From Flavobacteriaceae bacterium MAR_2009_75 (lineage in GTDB: Bacteria; Bacteroidota; Bacteroidia; Flavobacteriales; Flavobacteriaceae): DNA of 64,000 nt. The translations under genes were made by a program, and so were the position numbers. Positions 17,660-26,401 of this stretch are shown one piece after another; position 1 is the stretch's first letter, and every line of letters starts with the position of its first letter. Under the pieces are notes generated by a model. That model saw only the letters and a program-made list of their open reading frames with translations, did not search any database and was not told where the DNA came from. The stretch spans positions 4,401,501 to 4,465,500 of the forward strand of contig PHTZ01000001.1 of NCBI GenBank assembly GCA_002813285.1, read 5' to 3'.

Positions 17660-19222
17660 ATGACTAACTTAAAGAATCATTTTTTAAAAGCAGTCCTATT
17701 TGCCTTAGTGCTCACAGGATGCAAATCTGAAGAAAAGAAAAAAGTTGCCGCAGCGGAAAGCCACCCAAAACCCAACATTGTCTTTATTTATATGGATGAT
17801 TTGGGCTACGGAGACATGAGTGCTTACGGTGCCACCGAAATTTCTACTCCCAACATGGATGCCTTGGCAGAAGGTGGAATCAAGTTTACAAATGGCTATG
17901 CCACCTCTGCGACCTGTACGCCAAGCCGCTATGCCATTCTTACGGGGAGGTATCCTTGGCGCAATGAAGATGCCAAAATATTACCAGGTACGGCGCCATT
18001 AATTATAGATACAGAACAGTTGACGGTTCCTAAAATGCTTAAAGCTGAAGGCTATGCCACGGCTATTGTAGGTAAATGGCATTTGGGGCTTGGTAACGGC
18101 AATGTAGACTGGAACCAACGTGTTTCTCCGGGGCCCAACGAAGTCGGCTTCGACTATTCTTACATTTTGGCTGCCACCCAAGACCGGGTGCCTACGGTGT
18201 ATATCAAAGATGGGCATGTAGATGGCTTAGATCCAAATGACCCTATTTCGGTAGATTATAAAAATAATTTTGAAGGGGAACCAACAGGATTGGAAAATCC
18301 CGAGTTGACCACTATGAAATGGCATCATGGCCATAACAATAGTATCGTTAATGGCATCCCTAGAATTGGATTTATGAAAGGTGGAGAAGCCGCCAAGTGG
18401 AGTGATATCGATATGGCGGATCATTTCTTGGCCAAGGCCCAAGAATATGTAAATGACCATAAGACGGAACCTTTCTTTCTTTATTATGCTTTACAACAAC
18501 CACACGTACCTAGAACCCCACATCCTCGTTTTGAAGGTAAATCGGGTATGGGGCCAAGAGGAGATGTCATTTTGGAAGCAGATTGGGTAATTGGTGAGTT
18601 TATAAAAACCCTTGAGAAAGAGGGCGTTTTAGAAAATACCTTAATCATATTTTCCAGTGATAACGGGCCGGTAGTCAACGATGGTTATTACGATGATGCA
18701 GAGGAGAAATTGGGCGACCATACTCCCGCCGGTATTTTACGTGGTGGTAAGTATAGCCTTTTTGAGGCCGGTACACGTGTGCCTTTTATTACCTATTGGA
18801 AAGGAAATATTCAACCAGGTGTTTCTGATGCTATGGTCTGTCAAGTGGATTTATTGACGTCTTTGGCCGAGTTAGTGGGTAGTGACAAAAAAGGGGAAGA
18901 TAGTAAAGATATTCTATCGGCCTTTATGGGCGAAAGCAAAGAAGGTAGAAATGAACTGGTAATCGAAGCTACTTCAAGAACAGCCTTTAGGCAAGGAGAC
19001 TGGGCCATGATCCCACCCTATAGAGGTGCTGCAATCAACAAATTTGTGAATATTGAACTGGGAAATGATAATGAATACCAGTTGTACAACCTAAAAGATG
19101 ATTTGGCACAGCAGAACAATTTAGCTGCTTCCGAGCCTGAAAAATTGCAACAAATGATCAAAGATTATGAAGCAATTAGGGGCAAGGGTAATACCGATGT
19201 GCAAGAGCTTGAGCTAAAGTAA
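17660..19222 (+). CDS. Family S1-type sulfatase, lipoprotein
   Basis: A 520-residue type I sulfatase. The N-terminus is a lipoprotein signal with lipobox LTGC. The start at ATG 17660 is chosen over a TTG nine codons upstream. The metal site YMDDLGYGD is followed by the formylglycine motif CTPSR with Cys86, then TGRYPWR, KWHLG and the DNGP metal motif, all intact. The Cys form requires a formylglycine-generating or anaerobic maturase encoded elsewhere. Sulfatases of this family cleave sulfate esters from glycans or small molecules. It is the last gene of the susCD-phoD unit and is followed by a terminator-like hairpin. Substrate specificity cannot be read from the sequence. Confidence 0.93.
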   Translation: MTNLKNHFLKAVLFALVLTGCKSEEKKKVAAAESHPKPNIVFIYMDDLGYGDMSAYGATEISTPNMDALAEGGIKFTNGYATSATCTPSRYAILTGRYPWRNEDAKILPGTAPLIIDTEQLTVPKMLKAEGYATAIVGKWHLGLGNGNVDWNQRVSPGPNEVGFDYSYILAATQDRVPTVYIKDGHVDGLDPNDPISVDYKNNFEGEPTGLENPELTTMKWHHGHNNSIVNGIPRIGFMKGGEAAKWSDIDMADHFLAKAQEYVNDHKTEPFFLYYALQQPHVPRTPHPRFEGKSGMGPRGDVILEADWVIGEFIKTLEKEGVLENTLIIFSSDNGPVVNDGYYDDAEEKLGDHTPAGILRGGKYSLFEAGTRVPFITYWKGNIQPGVSDAMVCQVDLLTSLAELVGSDKKGEDSKDILSAFMGESKEGRNELVIEATSRTAFRQGDWAMIPPYRGAAINKFVNIELGNDNEYQLYNLKDDLAQQNNLAASEPEKLQQMIKDYEAIRGKGNTDVQELELK

Positions 19223-19241
19223 AATAACTGTTGGATAATTA

Positions 19242-19289
19242 ACGCCCTGAACAATAGGTTATTACCTTGTTTGTTTGGGGTGTTTTTTT
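19242..19289 (+). terminator. Terminator after the sulfatase gene
   Basis: ACGCCC near 19242 pairs with GGGGTGT near 19277 (one G-T pair) around a partly structured loop, followed by a run of seven T. It ends at the stop codon of the convergent protease gene. Confidence 0.6.
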
Positions 19290-20127
19290 ATTTCCCGCCG
19301 TTGGCTTGCAAGTCGGCCAGACATTGACTGTCGAAATCAGGGATTGTTCCGCCACTGAGCATATTGACCAACCCTTCTCCAGTTTCTGCTGTCCAGTACA
19401 TTAGACAAGTGTCTTCAGTACAATGTCTGCCATGTTCCACATCTTGATGGTCTTGTTGCATTGGGGTTCCGGCATTGACCATGCCCAATAGATGTCCGAA
19501 TTCATGATTTAACACTGTGCTTTCTAGAACGGTTAAGCTGGGTCCGAAGGTTTGTCCGCTAAAGCTTTTTATAGTTTCTTCGAAAATAGCGAAAGAGGTA
19601 TTTCTATAGGCAATGCCCAATACAGAACCATTTTCGGTATTTTCAGAGTATTCCCCATCGAGAAAAATACCGAAGACAGCAATCATATTGTCAATATTGT
19701 ATGAGGTTTGTATATCATCTTCAATTGCCCTGATATCATTGGCAGAGTAGCTTTCCTGACCAGGAGAATCCATTTTCTTAAGCTCTAAGCTTATACCTTG
19801 AGGTTTGTTCAATCGCTGTTCTAGAAACTCCTCAAAATTTGCGATGGTATTTTCGGTAGGTTCAAAACCGTCCACATAGAAAAGTTCGAAAACTATCTCG
19901 TCAAAATTAGCAGAGCTTAAGAGGTCGTTTGCCGAATCACCAACAGATTGTTTATTCTCTGATACATCTACTTCTTGCTCATTTCCTTCTTCATCGGTGA
20001 CGGTTTTTGTTTCGTCATGCGAATTCGTGCTAGAATTATCGTCTGAGTCCTTTGAACAAGATAACACAATACATAATGTTAATATGGTCAATACTTGTTT
20101 CCAAACTCTTGATTTAAACTTGTTCAT
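19288..20127 (-). CDS. Zinc metalloprotease lipoprotein, archaemetzincin-like motif
   Basis: A 279-residue lipoprotein (LSC lipobox, Cys24) with an acidic Asp/Ser/Glu-rich linker at about 25-65. The zincin helix HEFGHLLG is at 208-215. The third His of a metzincin would be expected 3 residues later, but Asn (218) is there. About 17 residues on, HC-x4-C-x-M appears (235-243), the pattern that follows the third zinc ligand in archaemetzincins. It therefore looks like a metzincin with an insertion before the third His. It probably acts as a cell-envelope peptidase. It stands alone, convergent with the sulfatase operon. Confidence 0.7.
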   Translation of the reverse strand: MNKFKSRVWKQVLTILTLCIVLSCSKDSDDNSSTNSHDETKTVTDEEGNEQEVDVSENKQSVGDSANDLLSSANFDEIVFELFYVDGFEPTENTIANFEEFLEQRLNKPQGISLELKKMDSPGQESYSANDIRAIEDDIQTSYNIDNMIAVFGIFLDGEYSENTENGSVLGIAYRNTSFAIFEETIKSFSGQTFGPSLTVLESTVLNHEFGHLLGMVNAGTPMQQDHQDVEHGRHCTEDTCLMYWTAETGEGLVNMLSGGTIPDFDSQCLADLQANGGK

Positions 20128-20354
20128 GATGTAGGTTTAAGTACAATATGAACGAAAAAAAGAGATCATTAGTGTAACTTTTTTTGAGCGCTATTGCTAT
20201 GGTGAATTCATTTTTTTCGCATCTTTGCTTCATCATGAAGTTATAAGAATTATGTTCGATATAGATGTCATGGGCCCTAAGCCCTTGAATTAATTGAGGT
20301 TTACCTTCAATTTCTAGGCATTTTCTTCAATTTCTTTCCACATAATTTAACATC
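20128..20354. other. Divergent gap between the protease and MATE genes
   Basis: The 227 bp hold GGGCCCTAAGCCC near 20272 and CATCTTTG near 20220, one mismatch from the -7 consensus. No known riboswitch fold was recognised ahead of the MATE gene. Confidence 0.35.
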
Positions 20355-21764
20355 ATGAGAAATCACAATAGAATAACTTTCAAAAGAATTTATCAATACT
20401 TTGTTTTGGCCATCTCGGGCAAAGACACTGAGTTTACATCGGGTAGCATACGTAAGGCAATTTTTGTGCTTTCTATACCTATGATCTTAGAAATGATGAT
20501 GGAATCGATTTTCGCCATCGTCGATATAGCTTATGTCAGCCAAGTTAGTGTAAATGCGGTAGCAACTATTGGCTTAACAGAGTCAGTGGTTACTTTAGTA
20601 TATGCCGTGGGTATTGGTTTGAGCATGGCCGCGACCGCGGTGGTTGCTCGCAGAATAGGGGAAAAGAACCTCAAGGGAGCACGAGAATCGGCCGTTCAAG
20701 CCATAGTGCTAGGGGTTCTTGTTTCGGTTGTCGTAGGTATAGTCGGTCTGTTATATTCCAGAGAAATTTTGGCCTTAATGGGCGCTGAACCAGACCTGAT
20801 AGCCGAGGGCCACAGATATACTCAACTGCTCTTAGGGGGTAATATTACCATTTTATTACTGTTTTTGATTAATGCTATTTTTCGAGGTGCAGGTGATGCC
20901 GCTATTGCTATGTGGGCGTTGGTGCTATCTAACGGACTCAATATTTTATTGGACCCCATTTTTATCTTCGGATGGGGACCAATTCCTGAATACGGGGTAA
21001 CTGGAGCTGCAATTGCCACAAATATAGGGAGGGGAACAGCAGTTCTATTTCAATTAGCAGTTCTTTTCTTTGGATGGAGCAAGATACAAATTGGGTTCAA
21101 AGACATCGTCGTAAGACTCAACGTAATGTTTAATTTACTTAAAGTTTCGTTGGGTGGCATAGCTCAATTTTTAATCGGTACATCTAGTTGGGTATTTTTA
21201 ATGCGAATGATGTCGGAATTTGGTAGTGAAGTATTGGCCGGTTATACGATAGCGATTCGAGTTATGCTTTTTACCCTAATGCCATCATGGGGTATGAGTA
21301 ACGCGGCTGCAACATTGGTCGGTCAAAATTTGGGTGCTGACCAACCGGAAAGAGCGGAAAAATCGGTTTGGGTTACGGGCAAGTACAATGCCTATTTTAT
21401 GGCATTGGTTTCTTTGGCTTATTTGTTCTTTGCCTATGATATCGTCGGTTGGTTCAACGATAACCCTGTAGTAATTGAAAATGGAGGTTTATGTCTTCAG
21501 ATTATCGCCGCGGGTTATGTATTCTATGCATATGGTATGGTAGTGACCCAAGCTTTTAATGGCGCCGGGGATACGGGCACACCTACTAAAATCAATTTTT
21601 TTGCTTTCTGGCTGTATCAGTTACCATTCGCTTACTTGGCTTCAACAACCCTTGATCTTGGTGCGATGGGGGTTTTTATAGCTATCACCTCTGCAGAAGT
21701 ACTTTTAGCCATAATTTCGATAATTTGGTTCAAAAGAGGGGCCTGGAAAAAAGTTCAGGTATAA
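20355..21764 (+). CDS. MATE-family efflux transporter
   Basis: A 469-residue polytopic membrane protein with about 12 hydrophobic segments in two related halves. The first half begins with IRKAIFVLSIPMILEMMMES and the second after GWSKIQIGFKDI. FRGAGDAAIAM and FNGAGDTGTPTKINF occupy matching places in the two halves, as in MATE exporters. Such proteins expel cationic drugs or metabolites in exchange for Na+ or H+. The N-terminal cytoplasmic stretch of about 35 residues is a little long. The frameshifted PLP-enzyme gene follows after 42 bp, but the functional link is unclear. Confidence 0.9.
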   Translation: MRNHNRITFKRIYQYFVLAISGKDTEFTSGSIRKAIFVLSIPMILEMMMESIFAIVDIAYVSQVSVNAVATIGLTESVVTLVYAVGIGLSMAATAVVARRIGEKNLKGARESAVQAIVLGVLVSVVVGIVGLLYSREILALMGAEPDLIAEGHRYTQLLLGGNITILLLFLINAIFRGAGDAAIAMWALVLSNGLNILLDPIFIFGWGPIPEYGVTGAAIATNIGRGTAVLFQLAVLFFGWSKIQIGFKDIVVRLNVMFNLLKVSLGGIAQFLIGTSSWVFLMRMMSEFGSEVLAGYTIAIRVMLFTLMPSWGMSNAAATLVGQNLGADQPERAEKSVWVTGKYNAYFMALVSLAYLFFAYDIVGWFNDNPVVIENGGLCLQIIAAGYVFYAYGMVVTQAFNGAGDTGTPTKINFFAFWLYQLPFAYLASTTLDLGAMGVFIAITSAEVLLAIISIIWFKRGAWKKVQV

Positions 21765-21806
21765 TTTTAATACCTTTAACTCTGATTAAGAAATGAAAAA
21801 TGAAGA

Positions 21807-22975
21807 ATGAAAAATAAAGGTCTAAATACAATTTGCACACATATTGGCGAAGTGGAAGATAGGCAGTTTAAGGGCGCAATATCCCCTTTGTATATGAGTA
21901 CTTCCTACGCCTTTGAAGATGTTGAAGCTAAGCGATATCCCCGATATTTTAACACACCGAACCAAGAAGCATTATGTAGAAAGATAGCTGCTTTGGAACA
22001 TACTGAAGCGGCACTTATTTTTGGTAGCGGAATGGCTGCGATCAGTACGGCATTAATGAGTTTTTTGAAGTCAGGAGATCATATCGTTTTACAGCAAACT
22101 TTATATGGTGGCACCTATAATTTGATTACAGAAGAATTTCATAAATACGGAATAGAGTACTCTTTTACCGATGGGTGGGCGGTTGAAAATTTTCAGGCCA
22201 AAATTCAAAAGAATACCAAGGTAATCTATATAGAGACGCCTTCAAACCCATTGCTGACGATTACCGATTTAGATGCCATAGGGAAGTTAAGTAAAGAACA
22301 TGGTCTTGTTTCTATGATCGATAATACGTTTGCGAGTCCGGTCAATCAAAACCCTATTGATTTTGGTATCGAGGTGGTGATTCATAGTGCTACCAAATAT
22401 ATGGGGGGCATTCAGATATTCTAGCAGGCGCAGTGGCATCATCAGAAGAGTATATCTCAAGAATTTTTGCTTTGGCAAAAAATTTTGGTGGCAGCCTAAG
22501 TGATTATACAGTTTGGTTGTTAGAACGCAGCATGAAAACAATGGGTATTCGTGTGAAAGCGCAGAATGACAACGCACAAAAAATGGCAGAGTATTTAGAA
22601 GCTCATAGCGATATCGCCGCGGTATACTACCCAGGTCTAACCAATCATCCTGAACATGAACTTGCTAGGTCGCAGATGAACGGTTTTGGTGGTATGTTAT
22701 CCTTCGAACTAACTAAAAATTTAAATGCTTCAGAATTTCAGAAAGCACTACAATTGATAAAACCCTCAATGAGTTTGGCGGGCGTGGAAAGTACTATGTT
22801 ATCGCCCACTTTGACCTCACATGCCCTAATGAGTGCAGATGAGCGAGAGCGTCAAGGTATTCGTGATGGATTGATCCGTTTTTCCGTTGGAATAGAAGAA
22901 TCCGAAGATTTGATTGCCGATATCGAGCAAGCATTACAGAAAGTAAGGTCGAGTGCAATGGTCTCGACAAAATAG
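21807..22975 (+). pseudogene. Frameshifted Cys/Met-metabolism PLP enzyme (cystathionine gamma-synthase/lyase family)
   Basis: Two adjoining frames, 21807-22424 and 22433-22975, together encode one trans-sulfuration enzyme of about 389 residues, the normal family length. The first ends just after the PLP-lysine motif SATKYMGG (Lys197). The second resumes at residues expected to follow GGHSDILAGAVA. The break lies in a run of six G at 22403-22408; one more G would restore an open frame. The N-terminal part has NTICTHIG and GSGMAAISTA, the C-terminal part LAGVESTMLSPTLTSHA. The family members cystathionine gamma-synthase, gamma- and beta-lyase and methionine gamma-lyase cannot be told apart here. 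Outside the break the sequence is undamaged, which favours a sequencing error or recent or switchable frameshift over an old pseudogene. Confidence 0.88.
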
Positions 22976-23046
22976 AAATAAAGTATAAACTTCAATTATA
23001 GCAGACCTAAGGTTCGTCTGTAATTTGTAGTCTAGAAAATAAAAGA

Positions 23047-23769
23047 ATGAAATTAGATATTTTGGCTTTCGGTGCCCACCCTGATGATGTAGAACTTGGG
23101 GCAGGCGCAACCATTGCAAAAGAAATTGCCAACGGTAAAAAAGTAGGAATTGTCGATTTGACCAAAGGAGAGTTGGGCACTAGGGGTTCTGCCGAAATTC
23201 GGTCTAGAGAGGCTGCGGCTTCGGCAGAAGTACTCGGAGTATCAGCTCGTGAAAATTTGGGTTTTGCCGATGGGTTTTTCAAGAACGACCAAAATCACCA
23301 GATAGAGGTCATTAAAATGATTCGAAAATATAGGCCCGAAATTGTGCTCTGTAATTCGATAGAAGATAGGCATATTGATCACGGTAAAGGTAGCAATTTA
23401 GTAAGCGATGCTTCTTTTTTAAGTGGATTGGTCAAGATTGAGACAAAATTTAAGGAAGAAGATGTGTTTCAAGAACCTTGGCGACCAAAATGGGTATATC
23501 ACTATATTCAATGGAAAAATATCGATCCTGATTTCGTGGTCGATGTTTCCGGCTTTATGAAAACAAAAATGAAAGCTATTATGGCCTATACATCACAATT
23601 TCATGATCCCAATAGTGAAGAACCGGAAACTCCGATAAGCAGTAAGAATTTTATTGATAGTGTAAATTATAGGGCTAGAGACTTGGGCAGGTTGATCAAT
23701 ACAGAATTCGCAGAGGGCTTTACTACCGAAAGACACGTTGCGGTTCGGTCATTAGGCGATTTAATTTAA
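23047..23769 (+). CDS. bshB1: Bacillithiol biosynthesis deacetylase BshB1
   Basis: A 240-residue cytoplasmic LmbE/PIG-L protein. AHPDD at 10-14 gives the metal-binding and catalytic residues, and DRHIDHGKG near 118 supplies another histidine site. Length and the LTKGELGTRGSAEIR segment match BshB1, which deacetylates GlcNAc-malate in bacillithiol synthesis, the main low-molecular-weight thiol in many Bacteroidota. The frame ends with a 4-bp overlap with the convergent histidine kinase gene. bshA and bshC are not in the window. Confidence 0.93.
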   Translation: MKLDILAFGAHPDDVELGAGATIAKEIANGKKVGIVDLTKGELGTRGSAEIRSREAAASAEVLGVSARENLGFADGFFKNDQNHQIEVIKMIRKYRPEIVLCNSIEDRHIDHGKGSNLVSDASFLSGLVKIETKFKEEDVFQEPWRPKWVYHYIQWKNIDPDFVVDVSGFMKTKMKAIMAYTSQFHDPNSEEPETPISSKNFIDSVNYRARDLGRLINTEFAEGFTTERHVAVRSLGDLI

Positions 23770-25880
23770 GCAGTTTTTTTGTACCTTTTTTTAGATTTGG
23801 CTTTCGATTTAGGCAAGGTAAAATGGAAGGTACTGCCTTTTCGTTTCAAACTGTTAACCCATATTTTGCCCTCGTTCTTTTCAATCATTTCTTTGCAGAG
23901 GGGCAGCCCTAGACCCGTACCTTTTTCATTATTGGTACCGTAGGTGGTCACATTTGAGTTTTTTGCAAAAAGTTTATTTATTGTCTCTTGATCCATACCT
24001 ATACCTGTATCACGAATCGAAATTTGCCAGTGATCGTTTTTTTCAAGTGACGAAATGGTTACCATACCATTCTCGGGTGTAAACTTAAGGGCGTTGCTTA
24101 TAAGGTTGCGAACAACAATATCGATTTGGTTTTCATCTGACCAAGCCATGGTGTTCATAGTTAGATGACTTATAAGACGAATTCCTTTATTCTCGGCTGT
24201 TTCAGACAATAAATGAATATTGTCATTTACAATACTGTCTAGTGCCACTACACTGGGCTTAGTTACGGCACCGTTCATTTGAGTTTGACCCCAAGATAAC
24301 AAGTTGTTGAGAGTGAAGGAAATATGGTCGATGTCATGCCTGAATTTCGGAATGAACTCCATGAATTCGCTCTGCCCAATTTCACCCTCCTTAAACATTT
24401 TAAGCAAACTTTGAAAAGCACCGATAGGACCCCTCAGGTCATGGCCGATAATAGAGAATAAACGGTCTTTTGTTCTATTGATTTCTCTTAGTTCAACTTC
24501 TCTTTTCTCTAAATCTTCGGTTTTTTGATGTAATTCTTTATTTAGCCTTTTTTGAATACTTTCACTGCGCCTCATTAAAAAGGTGACTGCAATAAAAATC
24601 AATAATATGGCCAAAGCCGCATGAATATAGTTTCTCTGCGTTGCTAGTTGTTTTTTGTTTTCATCGATTAGCGCCATTTTTTGCCTATCATGCTCTAATT
24701 TATTTTTTAGCATGTTCAGACTAGTTTGATTTTCTGTTCTCGACAGCGTGTCGGTTATTGATTGGTATATCTCGTGATATTTTAGGGCAGATTCATAGTC
24801 TTTATTGTATTTGCTGACTTTATATAAGGTCACGGCACATTTTTGTTGTCCTTCTTTAAATTTTATACGGTCTGAAATTTCTAGTGCCTGTAATGCATAT
24901 TTTTCAGCAAGAGCGAAATAGCCTAAACCGAAATGAGCTTCCGCCATACCGTTGAATAGGTCTATTTTCCCTCTTTGGTCTTGCAATTTCTTGTGAAGCA
25001 TTTCACTTTGATTGTACCAATATAGAGCCCATTTGTTTTTATTCTCTTTGAGATAAGTTTTCCCTTTGATTTCGTAGGCGTAGGCGAGCCAATCCATAAT
25101 TTTATGTTTCTCGAAAACTGTAATACTTCTGTTCACATTGAACATGGCGTAATCTAACTTACCCATATCCGCATAAATCGAAGCAATATTGCTCATGCTT
25201 TCGGCTGAAATGATTTCATCACCTATTTCGTCGTTTATTTTTTTGACTTTCTTATAGAATTCTAAAGCTTGTTCATAGTCTTTTTGAACTGCATACAGAT
25301 TTGCAACGTTTTCGTTCATTATCGATAGCATAAGGTTGGCCTCAGATGCATTGGCCATATCGATTCCTTCTAGGTAGTGGGTTAAGGCCTTGGCATAGTC
25401 ACCCTTATACGAAAACTCACCGGCTAGATCATTTTTAGCTCTTAATGCTAATCTAGGGTTGTTTGCAGACTTACTTATATCAAGAGCTTCTTGATAGAAT
25501 TTTATAGCTTCACTATGATTTCCCTTATCGGAATAGAAATTAGCAATACCTATTAAAGATATGCTCTTGCCTTTTTGATAGTTAATTGACTTGCTAAGAT
25601 TTAAGGCAAGTTTAGATAACAGCAAAAGACTATCGGCTTTATAAAAACGTTGTTCGCTACCTAAATCATTTATTAAATTGATATAGACTGAATCTTTGGG
25701 AGTAAAATCGGGCTTATCTTTTAATTTCTTAATCTTATTTTCAATATCAGCTCTACTGTTTTGCTGTGATAATGCTGAAAACGTGAATAGGAGCATAGCT
25801 CCCAAGATAACGTGACGTATCTCAGAAATAAGTGCTAAATTGAAAAAATAAAGTTTTCGGCGATACATAAATAGGGCCAT
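23766..25880 (-). CDS. TPR-containing sensor histidine kinase
   Basis: A 704-residue protein with an N-terminal signal/hydrophobic segment (about 20-38), a periplasmic array of tetratricopeptide repeats (about 80-380), a membrane helix near 412-433, a short coiled coil, and a kinase core. The phosphoacceptor is His480 in IGHDLRGP, the N box is near 592 (RNLISNALKFTP) and the G boxes are DTGIGM and GTGLGLP. The TPR sensor plus HisKA/HATPase layout is common in Bacteroidota, but ligands are unknown. No response regulator is adjacent, so it is an orphan here. Two in-frame ATGs (25880 and 25868) are possible starts. The C-terminal tail is Lys-rich. Confidence 0.88.
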   Translation of the reverse strand: MALFMYRRKLYFFNLALISEIRHVILGAMLLFTFSALSQQNSRADIENKIKKLKDKPDFTPKDSVYINLINDLGSEQRFYKADSLLLLSKLALNLSKSINYQKGKSISLIGIANFYSDKGNHSEAIKFYQEALDISKSANNPRLALRAKNDLAGEFSYKGDYAKALTHYLEGIDMANASEANLMLSIMNENVANLYAVQKDYEQALEFYKKVKKINDEIGDEIISAESMSNIASIYADMGKLDYAMFNVNRSITVFEKHKIMDWLAYAYEIKGKTYLKENKNKWALYWYNQSEMLHKKLQDQRGKIDLFNGMAEAHFGLGYFALAEKYALQALEISDRIKFKEGQQKCAVTLYKVSKYNKDYESALKYHEIYQSITDTLSRTENQTSLNMLKNKLEHDRQKMALIDENKKQLATQRNYIHAALAILLIFIAVTFLMRRSESIQKRLNKELHQKTEDLEKREVELREINRTKDRLFSIIGHDLRGPIGAFQSLLKMFKEGEIGQSEFMEFIPKFRHDIDHISFTLNNLLSWGQTQMNGAVTKPSVVALDSIVNDNIHLLSETAENKGIRLISHLTMNTMAWSDENQIDIVVRNLISNALKFTPENGMVTISSLEKNDHWQISIRDTGIGMDQETINKLFAKNSNVTTYGTNNEKGTGLGLPLCKEMIEKNEGKIWVNSLKRKGSTFHFTLPKSKAKSKKRYKKTA

Positions 25881-26195
25881 ATTTCATCACTAATGTATAT
25901 CGCTTACCCCTGTACTTCTAAAAAATTGTTGTGAAACGCTTGAAATTGTGTGTTTTGTCGGTCGATGTGTGTAATTCGTCGATGATTTAGGTATTCTTTG
26001 AAATTTAGCTCATAAACACATTCAGTCTTTAAAAATGAAAAATGCACAATTTGATATTAAAATAACGACAGTTTTATTTTGACAGATTGTGTAAAAAAAA
26101 TTACCTTTGCCACCGCTTGTGAATAGAGGGCTTGTTTTGGTACTTTAAAGTAATTCTTAACGAGCAGCTAAATTGATTTTCGCAAGTTCTGAAAT
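25881..26195. other. Intergenic region between the kinase and tRNA-His
   Basis: These 315 bp hold no reading frame of note. The left part is the upstream region of the leftward kinase gene, without an exact -7/-33 pair. The right part carries the tRNA-His promoter at 26079-26109 and an 80-nt tRNA leader. Confidence 0.6.
26079..26109 (+). promoter_or_regulatory. Promoter of tRNA-His
   Basis: TTG at 26079-26081 and TACCTTTG at 26102-26109 are separated by 20 bp, an exact Bacteroidota housekeeping promoter. It predicts a start near 26113 and an 80-nt leader removed by RNase P. Confidence 0.8.
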
Positions 26196-26270
26196 GGTGG
26201 TTGTAGCTCAGCTGGTTAGAGCGCTTGATTGTGGTTCAAGAGGTCGCCGGTTCGAAACCGGTCTTCCACC
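26196..26270 (+). tRNA. tRNA-His (GTG anticodon)
   Basis: The cloverleaf folds clearly: D stem GCTC/GAGC, anticodon stem CTTGA/TCAAG around TTGTGGT with anticodon GTG, variable loop AGGTC and T arm GCCGG-TTCGAAA-CCGGT. The extra G at 26196 facing C73 is the identity mark of tRNA-His. The acceptor stem has two U-U oppositions (5:68 and 6:67). CCA is not encoded. It is a single tRNA with its own promoter and terminator. Confidence 0.95.
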
Positions 26271-26283
26271 CTTAAAGATAGAA

Positions 26284-26312
26284 AGTCCTTCCAAAATGGG
26301 AGGACTTTTTTA
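26284..26312 (+). terminator. Terminator of tRNA-His
   Basis: AGTCCTTCC pairs with GGGAGGACT around a short AAAAT loop and is followed by six T. It lies 14 bp after the tRNA. Confidence 0.85.
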
Positions 26313-26344
26313 TTTACCGTATGATACAGTAATTGCCTCTAAAT

Positions 26345-26378
26345 AAAAAGCCCCGATTCAAGTGAATCGGGGCTTTTT
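26345..26378. terminator. Bidirectional terminator between tRNA-His and the M28 peptidase
   Basis: AAAAGCCCCGATTCA pairs with TGAATCGGGGCTTTT around a 2-nt gap, with A and T tracts on either side, so it can stop transcription on both strands. It mainly serves the leftward peptidase gene, whose stop is at 26402. Confidence 0.88.
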
Positions 26379-26401
26379 GATTGTGTTTTTGTTCTAGTTG
26401 C

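Noticed and set aside
20252-20293. 13-codon ATG frame ahead of the MATE gene, as a possible leader peptide
   Set aside because: Too short, with no ribosome site, and without any following attenuator structure.
20128-20354. Riboswitch ahead of the MATE transporter
   Set aside because: The gap was read for known folds such as guanidine or preQ1 types; only short unrelated inverted repeats were found.
23047-23769. Second PIG-L gene as a duplicate of the one at the left edge
   Set aside because: One is a short cytoplasmic BshB1 and the other a secreted long protein; only the catalytic motif is shared.
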